Both the position numbers and the translations under genes were made by a program. From Crossiella sp. CA-258035 (GTDB lineage: Bacteria; Actinomycetota; Actinomycetes; Mycobacteriales; Pseudonocardiaceae): a stretch of DNA of 64,000 bases. The stretch covers positions 4,062,001 to 4,126,000 of the forward strand of contig NZ_CP116413.1 of NCBI RefSeq assembly GCF_030064675.1, read 5' to 3'. Shown here piece by piece: positions 32,482-41,527 of the stretch (position 1 is its first letter; the number at the start of each line of letters is the position of its first letter). The notes under the pieces were generated by a model. The model had not been told where the DNA came from. It did not search any database and worked only from the letters and a program-made list of their open reading frames with translations.

Positions 32482-33827
32482 CCCGCGGGCAGCGCAGTTT
32501 CCAATCCGTTGAGCACCGCGTTGCAGTCCCGGCGCAGTGTCTCGGCGTCCTCCGCGGTCACCAGGAACACGCCCAGCCAGTTGCGGGAGCCGCCGGAGGG
32601 GTCGTAGACCGGCACCGGCTCGCCCTCTGGCATGGCGAAGGCCTTGACCGGCTCGGCCGCGGTGCCGGGGGAGAGCAGCGCGGACCAGTCCACCGCGCCG
32701 GGCCGCCAGCGCGGGGTGCCCGACCAGGGCGTGCCGTGCGCGTCGGTCGGGATGACCGCCAGCGAGGCCGCCGCCCGCTTGCCCTCCACCAGCATCGCCG
32801 CCGGGTGGTCCACCGGCTCGCCGAGCAGCTCGCGGACCAGCATCGCGATCGGGTCGATGCCGAAGACCTCCTCGATCTGCTTGGTCACCATCAGCCCGGC
32901 GAACCGGGCGCCGGTCTCGATCACCGCGCCGAAGCCGTCCGGGCCGAGCTTGACCTCGGTGTGCGTGCCGCAGGTGCCCAGGCCCAGCGCGTCCACCGCG
33001 CGGCGGGAGATGTCCTCCAGGTGCCGCTGCACCGGCTCGGGCAGCGTGCTCGGCATGGTGGAGGCGACCTCGGTGAACGGCGGGATCGCGGGCAGCTTCC
33101 CGGTGATGCACAGCGGGTGGTAGACGCCGTCGGCCACGATGCCCTCGACGCTGACGTAGTCGCCGTAGCCCGGTTCCGGGTACCAGCCCTCGGTCGACCC
33201 GGCCAGGATCTCCTCCACCAGCAGGTCCCGGTCGGTCTCCGGCGCGTACAGCTCGTTCATGCCGACCTGGTGGCCCAGCTCCAGGGCCTCGGCCACCTGC
33301 CGCCAGGCCGGAGCCACGTCCTCGGGGGTGTGCAACACCAGCTGGGCCACCGAACCCGCGCCCCAGGCGGGCTTGAGCAGCAGCGGCGGGGTCAGCTCGG
33401 TCATCGCCGCGGCCAGGTCGGCCTCGGAGTCCACCCGGCGGAACCGCGGGATCGGCACCCCGGCGCGCGCCCAGGTCTCCCGCATCAGCCGCTTGTCCCG
33501 CGCGGTGACCAGGCCGGGGCCGCCGCCGCGCAGGCCGAGCCGCTCGGCCACCTTGGCCACCAGCAGCACCGCGAACTCCGACATGGACAGCACCGCGTCC
33601 GCGCCCAGCTCCCTGGCGTGCGCGGTGACCAGGTCGACCAGGGCTTCGCCGCGGGCATCGGTGGTCAGCTCGGTGATCGAGGTGCAGGCGGGCCGCCAGT
33701 CCGCCTCGGCGGTCTCCGGCAACGGCATCAACGCGAGCACGTGCAGCTCACCGCAGCCTGCGATGCGCGGGAACACGTGCTCCAGCGGAGCGCCGCCCTT
33801 GACGTAGACGTAGAGGATCTTCTTCAT
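32478..33827 (-). CDS. ATP-grasp carboxylate-amine ligase
   Basis: A 449-aa ATP-grasp enzyme. The N-terminal lid region (1-110) has Rossmann-like KKILYVYVKGGAP; the ATP-binding region has ARDKRLMRETWARAGVPIP, the phosphate-loop-like LLLKPAWGAGSVAQ, and the metal-binding end VIETGARFAGLM, where the usual ExNxR Asn is Gly. The size and layout fit BacD-type L-amino-acid ligases or related amide-bond formers. The ATG at 33827 overlaps the stop of the upstream MFS gene by four bases. Ligase plus exporter suggests a small peptide or amide product that is pumped out. Confidence 0.88.
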   Translation of the reverse strand: MKKILYVYVKGGAPLEHVFPRIAGCGELHVLALMPLPETAEADWRPACTSITELTTDARGEALVDLVTAHARELGADAVLSMSEFAVLLVAKVAERLGLRGGGPGLVTARDKRLMRETWARAGVPIPRFRRVDSEADLAAAMTELTPPLLLKPAWGAGSVAQLVLHTPEDVAPAWRQVAEALELGHQVGMNELYAPETDRDLLVEEILAGSTEGWYPEPGYGDYVSVEGIVADGVYHPLCITGKLPAIPPFTEVASTMPSTLPEPVQRHLEDISRRAVDALGLGTCGTHTEVKLGPDGFGAVIETGARFAGLMVTKQIEEVFGIDPIAMLVRELLGEPVDHPAAMLVEGKRAAASLAVIPTDAHGTPWSGTPRWRPGAVDWSALLSPGTAAEPVKAFAMPEGEPVPVYDPSGGSRNWLGVFLVTAEDAETLRRDCNAVLNGLETALPAG

Positions 33828-35056
33828 CGAGCGCTTCCTTCGGTCACGGTCTCCGCGGCGGCCCGGCGGTGCGCGCGGCGGAGGAATACGGCCAGCACCG
33901 CCATCAGCACGACCGTGCCGATGGCCAGGTGCAGGAGGAACAGGTTCAACACGCCTGCGGAGAGGTAGGCGCCGAGCGCGAGCACGACGAGGGAGCAGAC
34001 GAGTCTGTCCACAATGGACTCAACGGAGAGCACGGTGGCCCGCCGGGAGGGGTCGGTGATGGCGTCGTTGACCAGCTGCCGCTGGATCGGGTAGGCCACC
34101 CCGGACACCAGGGAGAACACGCACATCAGGGCGATGGTCACGGCCAGTCCCGCGGGCACGAGCAGGGCGAGGCAGAGCGCGAGCGCGGTGGTCAGCACGA
34201 AGATCGCCCTGGTGTCGCTGAGCCAGCGCCGCACCAGGGCCGAGCGCGCGGCCCCGGCCACCTCGAACAGCGCGTTGGCCGCCATCAGCAGTCCGAAGGC
34301 GGCCACCGGCAGCTGCTTGGCGGCCAGGATCGGCTGGAACAGGTTGGTCTGGAGCACGCGGACCAGGGTGAACACCGCCACACCCTGCACGATCAGCAGC
34401 GTCAGCAGTCGCGAGCCGGTGACCACGCGGGCCGCCCCGGCCAGCGCTTGACCGAGCGGTTCGCGCGCCGACCGGACCGGGCCGGGCTCCGGGCTCGCCG
34501 GTGCGCCCGCCTGACCGCCGGGCAGCTCCGGCAGCCGGGCCGCCAGCACCACCGCGACCGCCGCCCCCGCCGCGGTCAGCAGGTACGGCAGCGGCGGGTG
34601 CCAGGCCATCAGCACCCCGGCCAGCGGCAGGCAGGCCACCCGGCCGATCAGGCTGGCCGCCCGCGCGTTGCCCTCGGCCTTCCGGTAGCGCTCCGGTTCG
34701 CCCGAACGCGCCAGGTATTCGTACAGATAGGCGCTGCCCGCACCGGAGACCAGCGAGTTCGCCAGCGCCACCAGCAGGAAGTGCACCAGGAATCCCCAGA
34801 AAACCGGCCAGAACACCGGCAGCAGGTTCGCCACCAGCAAGGTCCCGGCTCCGGCGAGCAGGAAGTGCCGGTAGTCGAACCGGTCGGCCAGCGCGCCGGT
34901 GGGAATCTCCAGCACGCAGAAGAACACGTAGTAGATGCTCTGGATGGTGAAGATCTGCTCGTCGGTCAGACCGGCATCGCGCTGGTAGAGGTAGAAGACG
35001 GGCAGCCACCAGAGCAGTCCGGAGAACAGTTGGTAGCCGTTGTACAGTCGGGTCAC
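33824..35056 (-). CDS. MFS transporter
   Basis: A 410-aa, about 12-helix major facilitator protein with the loop 2-3 motif GALADRFDYRHFLL and a matching region in the second half. It is translationally coupled to the ATP-grasp ligase, as BacE is linked to BacD in bacilysin loci, so export of the ligase product is a reasonable guess. GTG start at 35056; the divergent glycosyltransferase begins 144 bp away. Confidence 0.88.
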   Translation of the reverse strand: MTRLYNGYQLFSGLLWWLPVFYLYQRDAGLTDEQIFTIQSIYYVFFCVLEIPTGALADRFDYRHFLLAGAGTLLVANLLPVFWPVFWGFLVHFLLVALANSLVSGAGSAYLYEYLARSGEPERYRKAEGNARAASLIGRVACLPLAGVLMAWHPPLPYLLTAAGAAVAVVLAARLPELPGGQAGAPASPEPGPVRSAREPLGQALAGAARVVTGSRLLTLLIVQGVAVFTLVRVLQTNLFQPILAAKQLPVAAFGLLMAANALFEVAGAARSALVRRWLSDTRAIFVLTTALALCLALLVPAGLAVTIALMCVFSLVSGVAYPIQRQLVNDAITDPSRRATVLSVESIVDRLVCSLVVLALGAYLSAGVLNLFLLHLAIGTVVLMAVLAVFLRRAHRRAAAETVTEGSAR

Positions 35057-35200
35057 ATTCGCTCAACTCGGTTAACGGGAAATCGAGTTCATCGCAAATG
35101 GCGGGGATGAACAACGGGGAAACAGAATGTTATCATCCGAAGTCGGGCACGGCCAATCCGGCCGATGTGACTCTGCTCGCAACATTAAAGGATTTGATTC

Positions 35201-36283
35201 ATGCGGGTCCTTTTCCTGGGAAGTCCCGGAACCGGCCACCTGTTACCGCTGATTCCGCTGGCCACGGCATTCCGTGACCGCGGACACGTCATCGCGTTCG
35301 CCACCCTGGACGGCGGCGAGGCGGTCACCACCCTCGGCCTGCCGCACCTGCCCATCCAGCCCGGCCTGGACTGGCGCCGCGAACTGCGTCGCCTGGGCGC
35401 GCAGCGTCATCCGGACCTGCTGGCCCGCACCGTGGCCACCAACTCCGCCGACCGCGCCGCCTTCGTGCCCCTGGCCGCCCAGGTCAACCTGGAAGCCCTG
35501 CCGGCCACCATCGAGACTGCCCGCGCCTGGCGCCCCGACCTGGTGGTCTACGAGTACCTCTACCCGGCCGCCCTGGTCGCCGCCGCCGAGCTGGGCGTGC
35601 CCGCGATCCAGCACGAGCTGGGCTTCACCCGCACCGCCCCGCTCCGCGCCCTGATGCTCGCCGAGCTCGGCCACCCCACCCTGTCCCCGGCCGCCACCCT
35701 GGAGATCGCCCCGCGCGGCATGATCCCCGGCCCGGACTACGGCCGCCCCCTGCGCCCAGTCCCGGTCGACACCCCCGGCGACCTGCCGGCCCCGTCCGAC
35801 CGCCCACGCATCGCGGTCACCCTGGGCACCGTTCCTCCCAAGGTCGACGGCCTCACCCGCCTGGACCGGGTGGTCGCCGCCGCGGCCGAGCTGGACGCCG
35901 AGCTCATCCTGGTGATGGGCCGCATGGACATCAGCGACCTGGGCCCCCTGCCGCCCAACGTGCGCCCCACCGGCTGGCTGCCCTGGCACCGCCTGCTGGA
36001 GACCAGTGCCGCCGCCATCCACCACGGCGGCTCCGGCACCGCACTGGCCGCGCTGGGCGCCGGGGTGCCGCAGCTGGTGCTGCCGGACGGGTCGGACCGG
36101 TTCATCACGGCGGAGGCGGTGCACGCTCGCGGGGCCGGGGTGCAAGCGGCTGCCGATGACATCACGCCGGACCTGCTCCAGCACCTGCTCGGCGATCCGG
36201 GGCTGCGGGCGGCGGCCCGGGAGGTCGAGGCGGAGATCGCGGCCATGCCGGGACCGGGGGAGGTGGCGGCGGCGCTGGCCTGA
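35201..36283 (+). CDS. Macrolide-type GT1 glycosyltransferase
   Basis: A 360-aa GT-B enzyme, shorter than the usual 390-430 aa. N-terminal LFLGSPGTGHLLPLIPLA acceptor-domain start; C-terminal donor site AAIHHGGSGTALAALGAGVPQ with the H-H-G-G diphosphate-binding motif of antibiotic glycosyltransferases. The activator-type central segment is reduced. Codon 15 is TTA, so translation may need BldA tRNA. ATG at 35201 behind AAAGGATTTG. It is divergent from the MFS/ligase pair and could modify their product. The scrambled remnant at 39 kb belongs to the same family. Confidence 0.88.
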   Translation: MRVLFLGSPGTGHLLPLIPLATAFRDRGHVIAFATLDGGEAVTTLGLPHLPIQPGLDWRRELRRLGAQRHPDLLARTVATNSADRAAFVPLAAQVNLEALPATIETARAWRPDLVVYEYLYPAALVAAAELGVPAIQHELGFTRTAPLRALMLAELGHPTLSPAATLEIAPRGMIPGPDYGRPLRPVPVDTPGDLPAPSDRPRIAVTLGTVPPKVDGLTRLDRVVAAAAELDAELILVMGRMDISDLGPLPPNVRPTGWLPWHRLLETSAAAIHHGGSGTALAALGAGVPQLVLPDGSDRFITAEAVHARGAGVQAAADDITPDLLQHLLGDPGLRAAAREVEAEIAAMPGPGEVAAALA

Positions 36284-36701
36284 GCTGTGCGGGAGGCGCG
36301 GACTACTTGGCGAGCGACCCGTCCGTTCAGAAGCTGGCGAATCGCTGCGGACCGCCGAGAACGGCCAGTGCCTCAGCGACTGGCCCGTCCACGGTTCCGC
36401 CCAGCACACCGGTCGCGCCCCACCGCCGCAGCGGCATTCCGGCGGTCAGGTGGGAAACGAGTACAACGCCACCATTTCGCCCCCGGCTCCGCATTTTTCG
36501 ACCAGGCATGGTTCGCCCTGCCCGATGATTTGTGATACCGGTAGTTCGATCTACAACGACATTATGGCCTCGTCTTATGGTGCATGGGGGTGAACTTTCT
36601 CGACGGAAGGCGGGTAGTGCTGGAAAATAGGATGAGCGCGACTTCCTGCAGATAGACCCCGGTCGCGTCCATTTTCCCTGCTCCCACCCAAAAGGAATCC
36701 C
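36284..36701. other. Intergenic region, possible decayed coding tail
   Basis: 418 bp with no intact gene. On the minus strand, 36327-36470 reads as coding-like protein (LVSHLTAGMPLRRWGATG) with a stop at 36327 and no credible start, perhaps a C-terminal scrap. The rest, 36480-36700, has lower GC and probably carries the promoter of the dioxygenase gene. Confidence 0.4.
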
Positions 36702-37469
36702 ATGCATGACGACGACGAGCCAGTCGGCCGCGTACTCGGCAGGCGACAGGCGTTGATTCTGCTCGGTGCCGCGGGTGCCACACTCACGGTCGCGGGATCC
36801 ACCATGGCCAGTGCCACCACATCCGCCGCGGGTGCGCCCGAGGTCTGCGCGCTGGACTGCGTGGTCAAGCCAGAGCAGATGGAGGGCCCCTACTTCGTCG
36901 ACGAGCGGCTCAACCGCTCCGATATCCGCACCGAGCCGTCCACCGGCCAGCTGGTGCCCGGCACCGCGCTGACGATCAACTTCACCGTCCAGCAGATTCG
37001 TCAGCAGCAGTGCACTCCGCTGCCGGGCGCGATGGTCGACCTCTGGCAGTGCGACGCGTTCGGGTTGTACTCCGACATCCCGTCCCAGGGCAGCTCCGGC
37101 CGCCGATTCCTGCGCGGTTACCAGAACACCGACCAGGCGGGCGCGGCGCGGTTCGTCACCATTCTGCCGGGCTGGTACTCGGGCCGGACGCTGCACATCC
37201 ACATCAAGATTCGCACCATCGGGACCAACGGCCGGCCGTACGAGTTCACCTCGCAGCTGTACTTCACGCCCGAGTTCGGCGCGGCTTATCTGCGGACCGA
37301 TCCGTACCGGCGGCGGGGACCGGCCGACACCACCAACAACCGGGACTCGATCTACCGCAACGGCGGCGCCCAGATGCTGCTGCGTCCACAGCAGGCAGGC
37401 ACCGGCTACACCGCGGACTTCTCCATCGGCCTCGACCTGTCCAACACCCAGGTCGGCCGGCCCGACTAG
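36702..37469 (+). CDS. Tat-exported intradiol ring-cleavage dioxygenase
   Basis: A 255-aa protein of the protocatechuate 3,4-dioxygenase superfamily. The N-terminus has twin arginines Arg14-Arg15 in LGRRQALILLGAAG, a Tat signal that fits export of a folded iron protein. The catalytic beta-sandwich carries all four Fe(III) ligands: Tyr123 (WQCDAFGLYSD), Tyr159 (GWYSGR), His165 and His167 (LHIHIKI). Intradiol enzymes open catechols between the hydroxyls. The substrate is probably an extracellular lignin- or plant-derived catechol. ATG at 36702 behind AAAAGGAATCC. Confidence 0.92.
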   Translation: MHDDDEPVGRVLGRRQALILLGAAGATLTVAGSTMASATTSAAGAPEVCALDCVVKPEQMEGPYFVDERLNRSDIRTEPSTGQLVPGTALTINFTVQQIRQQQCTPLPGAMVDLWQCDAFGLYSDIPSQGSSGRRFLRGYQNTDQAGAARFVTILPGWYSGRTLHIHIKIRTIGTNGRPYEFTSQLYFTPEFGAAYLRTDPYRRRGPADTTNNRDSIYRNGGAQMLLRPQQAGTGYTADFSIGLDLSNTQVGRPD

Positions 37470-37570
37470 GAGCGAGTCGACGCGCTCGCGGGACCGGGGC
37501 AAGCGCCGTGTCAGCGGCTTTCTGTCTTTCGGCCGCCCGGAGCGACCCGGCTCCGCGAGGAGCCGCGCTG

Positions 37571-37613
37571 GCACCGGGACACCGCCGAAGGCTGACAGGC
37601 GGTGTCCCGGTGC
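37571..37613. terminator. Bidirectional hairpin terminator
   Basis: A perfect 16-bp inverted repeat (37571-37586 with 37598-37613, 11-base loop) lies between the convergent dioxygenase and a small gene. Strong stem, no U-tract. Confidence 0.8.
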
Positions 37614-37618
37614 GGCGG

Positions 37619-37801
37619 TCAGTGCTTGACCGCTGCCTCAGGAATCGGCAGGCCCAGCATGGCCAGCAGGTCGTGCTGGTCCTGGTCGTCGGTGGCGTGG
37701 CAGGCGACCGTGCGCGCTGCGCGCAGCTGCTGCCCCCGCTCGACGCGGCTGGCGTTCTCCCGGGCTTCGGCGAAACCGGTGTGGCGGGTCAGAGTGCTCA
37801 A
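37619..37801 (-). CDS. Small hypothetical protein
   Basis: A 60-aa polar frame (RHTGFAEARENASRVERG, DQDQHDLLAMLGLPIP) starting at a TTG with GGAG eight bases upstream. It ends just before a strong terminator and is divergent from the thioredoxin-reductase-like gene. Codon third-position bias looks coding. Function unknown; it may be a regulator of the divergent gene, which is inference only. Confidence 0.5.
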   Translation of the reverse strand: MSTLTRHTGFAEARENASRVERGQQLRAARTVACHATDDQDQHDLLAMLGLPIPEAAVKH

Positions 37802-37936
37802 GCGAGCTCCGTTTCCGGACTGGCCGGGTTCGCCAGCGTGTTCGGTTGTAGTGGGTTGACTCTACCCTGAACGCCCGATTTGCCAAATCAGCAACGAACT
37901 TTGCCAGGATCTCCGGGTCGCGCGCATGGTGGGGCC

Positions 37937-38950
37937 ATGACTGACAACGTGGATGTCCTGGTGATCGGTGGTGGGGCCGCGGGGCTCTCCGGCGCGCTGA
38001 CGCTGGCCCGCGCCCGGCGCAAGGTGCTGGTGCTGGACGCGGGGGAGCCGCGCAACGCGCCCGCGAGCGGGGTGCACGGGTTCCTCACCCGGGATGGGCT
38101 GCCGCCCGCGGAACTGGTGCGGGCCGGCGTGGCGGAGGTGCGGGAGTACGGCGGTGAGGTGCGGGCCGGGACCGTCACCTCAGCGCGGCGGACCGGCGAG
38201 GGGTTCGAGGCCAAGACGGCGGACGGGCGGCGGGTGCGGGCGCGGCGGCTGCTGGTGACCACCGGGCTGACCGATGAGCTGCCCGAGGTGGCCGGGGTGC
38301 GGGAGCGGTGGGGACGCGATGTGCTGCACTGCCCGTACTGCCACGGCTGGGAGGTGCGGGACCAGCCGATCGGCGTGCTGGGCTCCGGGCCGAACGTCAT
38401 GCACATGACGCTGCTGTTGCGGCAGTGGAGCCAGGACGTGGTGCTGTTCCGGCACACCGCGCCCGAGCTGACCGCCGAGGACCGCGCACGGCTGGCCGCA
38501 CGGGAGGTCGCGGTGGTGGACGGCGAGGTGGCCGGGCTGGAGATCACCGAGGACCGGGTGTCCGGGGTGCGGCTGGCCGACGGCCGGGTGGTGCCGCGGC
38601 GCGCGATCGCGGTGCTGCCGCGGTTCCTGGCCCGCGCCGGGTTCCTCGCCGAGCTGGGGCTCGAGGTGGCACCGCACCCGATGGGCGAGCACGTGCCGAC
38701 CGACGGCCGGGGCCAGACCTCGGTGCCCGGGGTGTGGGCGGCGGGCAACGTGACCGACCTGTCGGCCAGCGTGGTCGTCGCGGCGGCGGCCGGCATGGTC
38801 GCGGGGGCCGGCATCAACGGCGAGCTGGTGGAGGAGGACACCCGGCGCTCGGTCGGCCGCGGGCGCTTCTCGGCTGAGGTGGAGGCGCGGCTCGCCGAGC
38901 GGGTGCTCGGCGAGCGGCGGCACGGACTGGGCTCGCTGCTGGCCGGGTGA
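37937..38950 (+). CDS. Thioredoxin-reductase-like FAD/NAD(P) oxidoreductase
   Basis: A 337-aa two-dinucleotide-binding flavoprotein. FAD loop GGGAAG (11-16), ATG-like segment TTGLTDELPEV, Cys132 and Cys135 in HCPYCHGWEV, NADP-domain GVLGSGPNVMH, and C-terminal VPGVWAAGNVTDL. The C-P-Y-C-H spacing differs from the CATC of true thioredoxin reductase and is typical of actinobacterial stand-alone oxidoreductases and dithiol oxidases. It ends with 20-30 extra residues. ATG at 37937. A paralogue lies at 59961-60881. Confidence 0.9.
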   Translation: MTDNVDVLVIGGGAAGLSGALTLARARRKVLVLDAGEPRNAPASGVHGFLTRDGLPPAELVRAGVAEVREYGGEVRAGTVTSARRTGEGFEAKTADGRRVRARRLLVTTGLTDELPEVAGVRERWGRDVLHCPYCHGWEVRDQPIGVLGSGPNVMHMTLLLRQWSQDVVLFRHTAPELTAEDRARLAAREVAVVDGEVAGLEITEDRVSGVRLADGRVVPRRAIAVLPRFLARAGFLAELGLEVAPHPMGEHVPTDGRGQTSVPGVWAAGNVTDLSASVVVAAAAGMVAGAGINGELVEEDTRRSVGRGRFSAEVEARLAERVLGERRHGLGSLLAG

Positions 38951-38952
38951 GC

Positions 38953-39504
38953 TCAGCCGAGCCGTCGAGCTCGCGCACCTGGCACCAGCACCTCGTGCCC
39001 AACCGCGACAAGAGCTCTGGCCAGCGACATCACCGGGAACGCGTGCCCGACACCGTTGACATGCGGGAGGTGGCCCGGCCGATCAGTGTGCTGGTGCGGG
39101 CGCTGGTGGACGGGGTACTCGAACTGGCGCGGGAGTGGCGGCCCGACCTGGTGGTGCAGTCCCAGGCCCAGCATGCCGGGCTGGTGTGTGCGGGAGCGCT
39201 GCTGCCGGCCTGCGCGGCGATCGTGCACCACGGCGGCGCGGGCAGCACCATGACCGCCCTGGACGCCGGGGTGTCGCAGCTCGTGCTGCCCAGCGGGGCG
39301 GACCGTTACGTCAACGCCGACGCCGTTCGCGAGCGCGGAGTTGGTCTTTCCGCCGAGGAACACGAGCTGGTTGTGCCGCTGCTGAACCGGTTGCTCACCG
39401 ATGCCGGGTTGCGGGCCGAGGCGGCGGCGGTGCGCGCGGAACTGCGTGCGATGCCCGCGCCGGAGGTGGTAGCCGCGGAGCTGGTCGAGTGGGTCAGGGG
39501 CTGA
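38953..39504. pseudogene. Scrambled glycosyltransferase remnant with internal inversion
   Basis: Parts of a GT1 glycosyltransferase in two orientations. Minus-strand bases 39058-38953 encode the N-terminal acceptor start (GVGHAFPVMSLARALVAVGH then EVLV and a stop). Plus-strand 39058-39200 encodes the central LVDGVLELAREWRPDLVVQ segment, then jumps directly to the C-terminal donor site AAIVHHGGAGSTMTALDAG through 39504. So the 5' end was inverted and the middle third deleted. A 185-aa frame from 38947 spans the plus-strand part but cannot form a working enzyme. Confidence 0.75.
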
Positions 39505-41527
39505 CCAGTTCGCCGCCGCAGGAACACCGCGGCGTGGTGCAGCGGCGGCACAGCGTCCGGTGGCAGTAGCCGCAGACCGCCAGCTCCGCGAGTGGGGCAC
39601 CGGTCCGGCAGTCGCCGCAGTAGCGGGTGCTGGCCAGCAGCTCCGTGGATGGGGAACCGCTGTGCGCCAACAGCTCTCGGGCCTCGGGGGTGAGGTGCGC
39701 GGACCGGCGGTGCGCGGTGAGCAGGTCCAGGCCGAGTAGCGGGTCCGGTGGGCGGCCGTCGGCCACCCACAGCTCGGCCCGGTTGCGCAGTCTCGCGAAG
39801 AGTGCGCGGTCGGCCGGATCTCGTTGGCGGGCAACGGCTTCCAGCACGGCCCGGTCGCGGTGGTTGACCGGGAGCCTGGTCACCGGGCGGCGGCGGGCGA
39901 TGTCCGCGCGGCCGCTGGCGTAGGCCAGTTCGCCGCGCTGGAAGGCGGCCTCGGCGAGCAGGCTGAGCTTCTTCACCGTGGTGGTGCTGCTGACCGTGCG
40001 GAAGAACTCGCGCAGCGCCAACCACTCCGCATCCGGCGTCACCGGTCCACGCCGGCCGGCCAGCACGCAGCCGAGCAGCGCGACCAGGTCCGTGCGCAGC
40101 CCGGCGAGCTCGGCCAGCAGCCGGTCCAACTCCGTGTGCTGCCCGGCGTCCAGCAGATCGGTCGCCTGGAGCAGCAGCCAGCGCAGGGTCATTCCGGGAT
40201 CCTCGGTGCGGACCGGCTGCGCCGCCACCGTGGCCGCCGTCCCGTGCTCGCCGCTGACCAGGTAGTACAGCCGCATCGCGGCCAGCGCGGAGGGGCTCTC
40301 CCGGTCCGCGGCGAAGGACCGCCGGACATACGGCAACGCGCGCGGGGGGTCGTCCAGCATCAGCCAGGACTGGGCCAGCAGCGCGGTGTCCAGCTCGTAC
40401 TCGAAGGTCCCCAGGCGTTCCCAGGCCAGTGCCGCCGCGCGCAGCCGCTCGGCGTCGGCGGGCTCTCCGGTGATCTCCAGCAGCTCCACCAGCGCCTTCA
40501 CCCGCAGGCAGTGGAAGCTCGGCGCGATCCCGCCGGGCAGCGCCGGATCGGCCAGCGCGCGCCCGCTCAGCTCCTCGATCCGCAGCAGCGCGGGCACGGT
40601 GTGCAGCTGGTAGAGCTGGTGGCATTCCGGCAGCCAGGCCGCCCAGCCCAGCGAGAGCCGCACCTCCGCCACTTCCTCCCGGCGCGGCCAGGAGTCCAGC
40701 TGGGGCAGCAAAGCCGCCAGCGGATACCGGACCAGACCGGGGTCAGCGCCCAGGAAACTGGTGTGCTCGTCGCCAAAACCCAGGTGCTGACCGAAGTAGT
40801 CGATGATCTCCGCGGTGTCCGGCCGGGCCGCAGGGTCCTCGGTCAGCGCGCGGTCCACCAGCTCCGCCAGCCAGTCCCAGCCGATCGGGCCTTCGCGCAG
40901 GGTCCAGCCCCAGGCCCAGACGTCCATCGCCGGATCCGCGGGCGCACCGGCGTGCTGCTCCGGCGCGGCATAGCCCTCGGTCAGCCGCCAGCTGGTCGGC
41001 CCGTCCGTCTCGGCCAGCGTCTCCAGATCCGAGAGGACCGTCTGCCAGCCGTCCTCGTGGGCGAAGAGCACGTTCTCCGGCTTGACATCGCCGTGCACCA
41101 CCCCGGCCTGGTGCAACCGGCGCAGCGCGCAGACCAGCGCCAGCCCGTGGTAGGCCAGTTCCGCGGGTTCGAGCTCGGCCGTCAGCCGGTCGCGCAGGCT
41201 GCCGCCGGGGCAGTGCGGCAGGCACAGGTAGTGCAGCGGGCCGCCGGGATCGCCCACGGTCTGCTCGATCGGCAGGATGCCGCCGAAGCCGAACCGCAGC
41301 ATCCGCAGCGCCTCGGCCTCGCGCCGGGCCAGCGACTCCGGGGTGCGCGCGGTGAAACCCTTGAGCACCACCAGGTTCCCCTCCGCGCGCCGGGCCACCA
41401 GGACCGCCTCGGCCAGCTCGCCGACCACCTCGAACTCGCCGATCCGGCCCCGGCCCGGCGCTTCCCGCAACGCGGCCGCGGCGGTCAGCGCGCGCGAGAA
41501 GTACGGCGCGGCAAAGGGATCGGTCAT
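39494..41527 (-). CDS. Atypical protein kinase with helical repeats and zinc ribbon
   Basis: A 677-aa protein. The kinase lobe (about 30-250) has Lys56 in VVLKGF, catalytic loop HGDVKPEN (145-152), and EGYAAPEQ; the glycine-rich loop is weak and DFG is D167-L168-E169, so Mg binding may be altered. Residues about 290-620 are alpha-helical, TPR-like. The tail (about 640-677) has paired cysteines (CGDC, CGYCHRTLCRRC, CSCGG) for one or two zinc sites. The ATG at 41527 overlaps the stop of the 209-aa partner by four bases. Its last bases overlap the glycosyltransferase remnant. Probably senses or signals with the partner. Confidence 0.85.
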   Translation of the reverse strand: MTDPFAAPYFSRALTAAAALREAPGRGRIGEFEVVGELAEAVLVARRAEGNLVVLKGFTARTPESLARREAEALRMLRFGFGGILPIEQTVGDPGGPLHYLCLPHCPGGSLRDRLTAELEPAELAYHGLALVCALRRLHQAGVVHGDVKPENVLFAHEDGWQTVLSDLETLAETDGPTSWRLTEGYAAPEQHAGAPADPAMDVWAWGWTLREGPIGWDWLAELVDRALTEDPAARPDTAEIIDYFGQHLGFGDEHTSFLGADPGLVRYPLAALLPQLDSWPRREEVAEVRLSLGWAAWLPECHQLYQLHTVPALLRIEELSGRALADPALPGGIAPSFHCLRVKALVELLEITGEPADAERLRAAALAWERLGTFEYELDTALLAQSWLMLDDPPRALPYVRRSFAADRESPSALAAMRLYYLVSGEHGTAATVAAQPVRTEDPGMTLRWLLLQATDLLDAGQHTELDRLLAELAGLRTDLVALLGCVLAGRRGPVTPDAEWLALREFFRTVSSTTTVKKLSLLAEAAFQRGELAYASGRADIARRRPVTRLPVNHRDRAVLEAVARQRDPADRALFARLRNRAELWVADGRPPDPLLGLDLLTAHRRSAHLTPEARELLAHSGSPSTELLASTRYCGDCRTGAPLAELAVCGYCHRTLCRRCTTPRCSCGGELVSP

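Noticed and set aside
38953-39834. Long minus-strand frame overlapping the kinase end
   Set aside because: Only its last 35 residues resemble a real protein (the inverted glycosyltransferase start). The rest is the antisense of the kinase tail and remnant.
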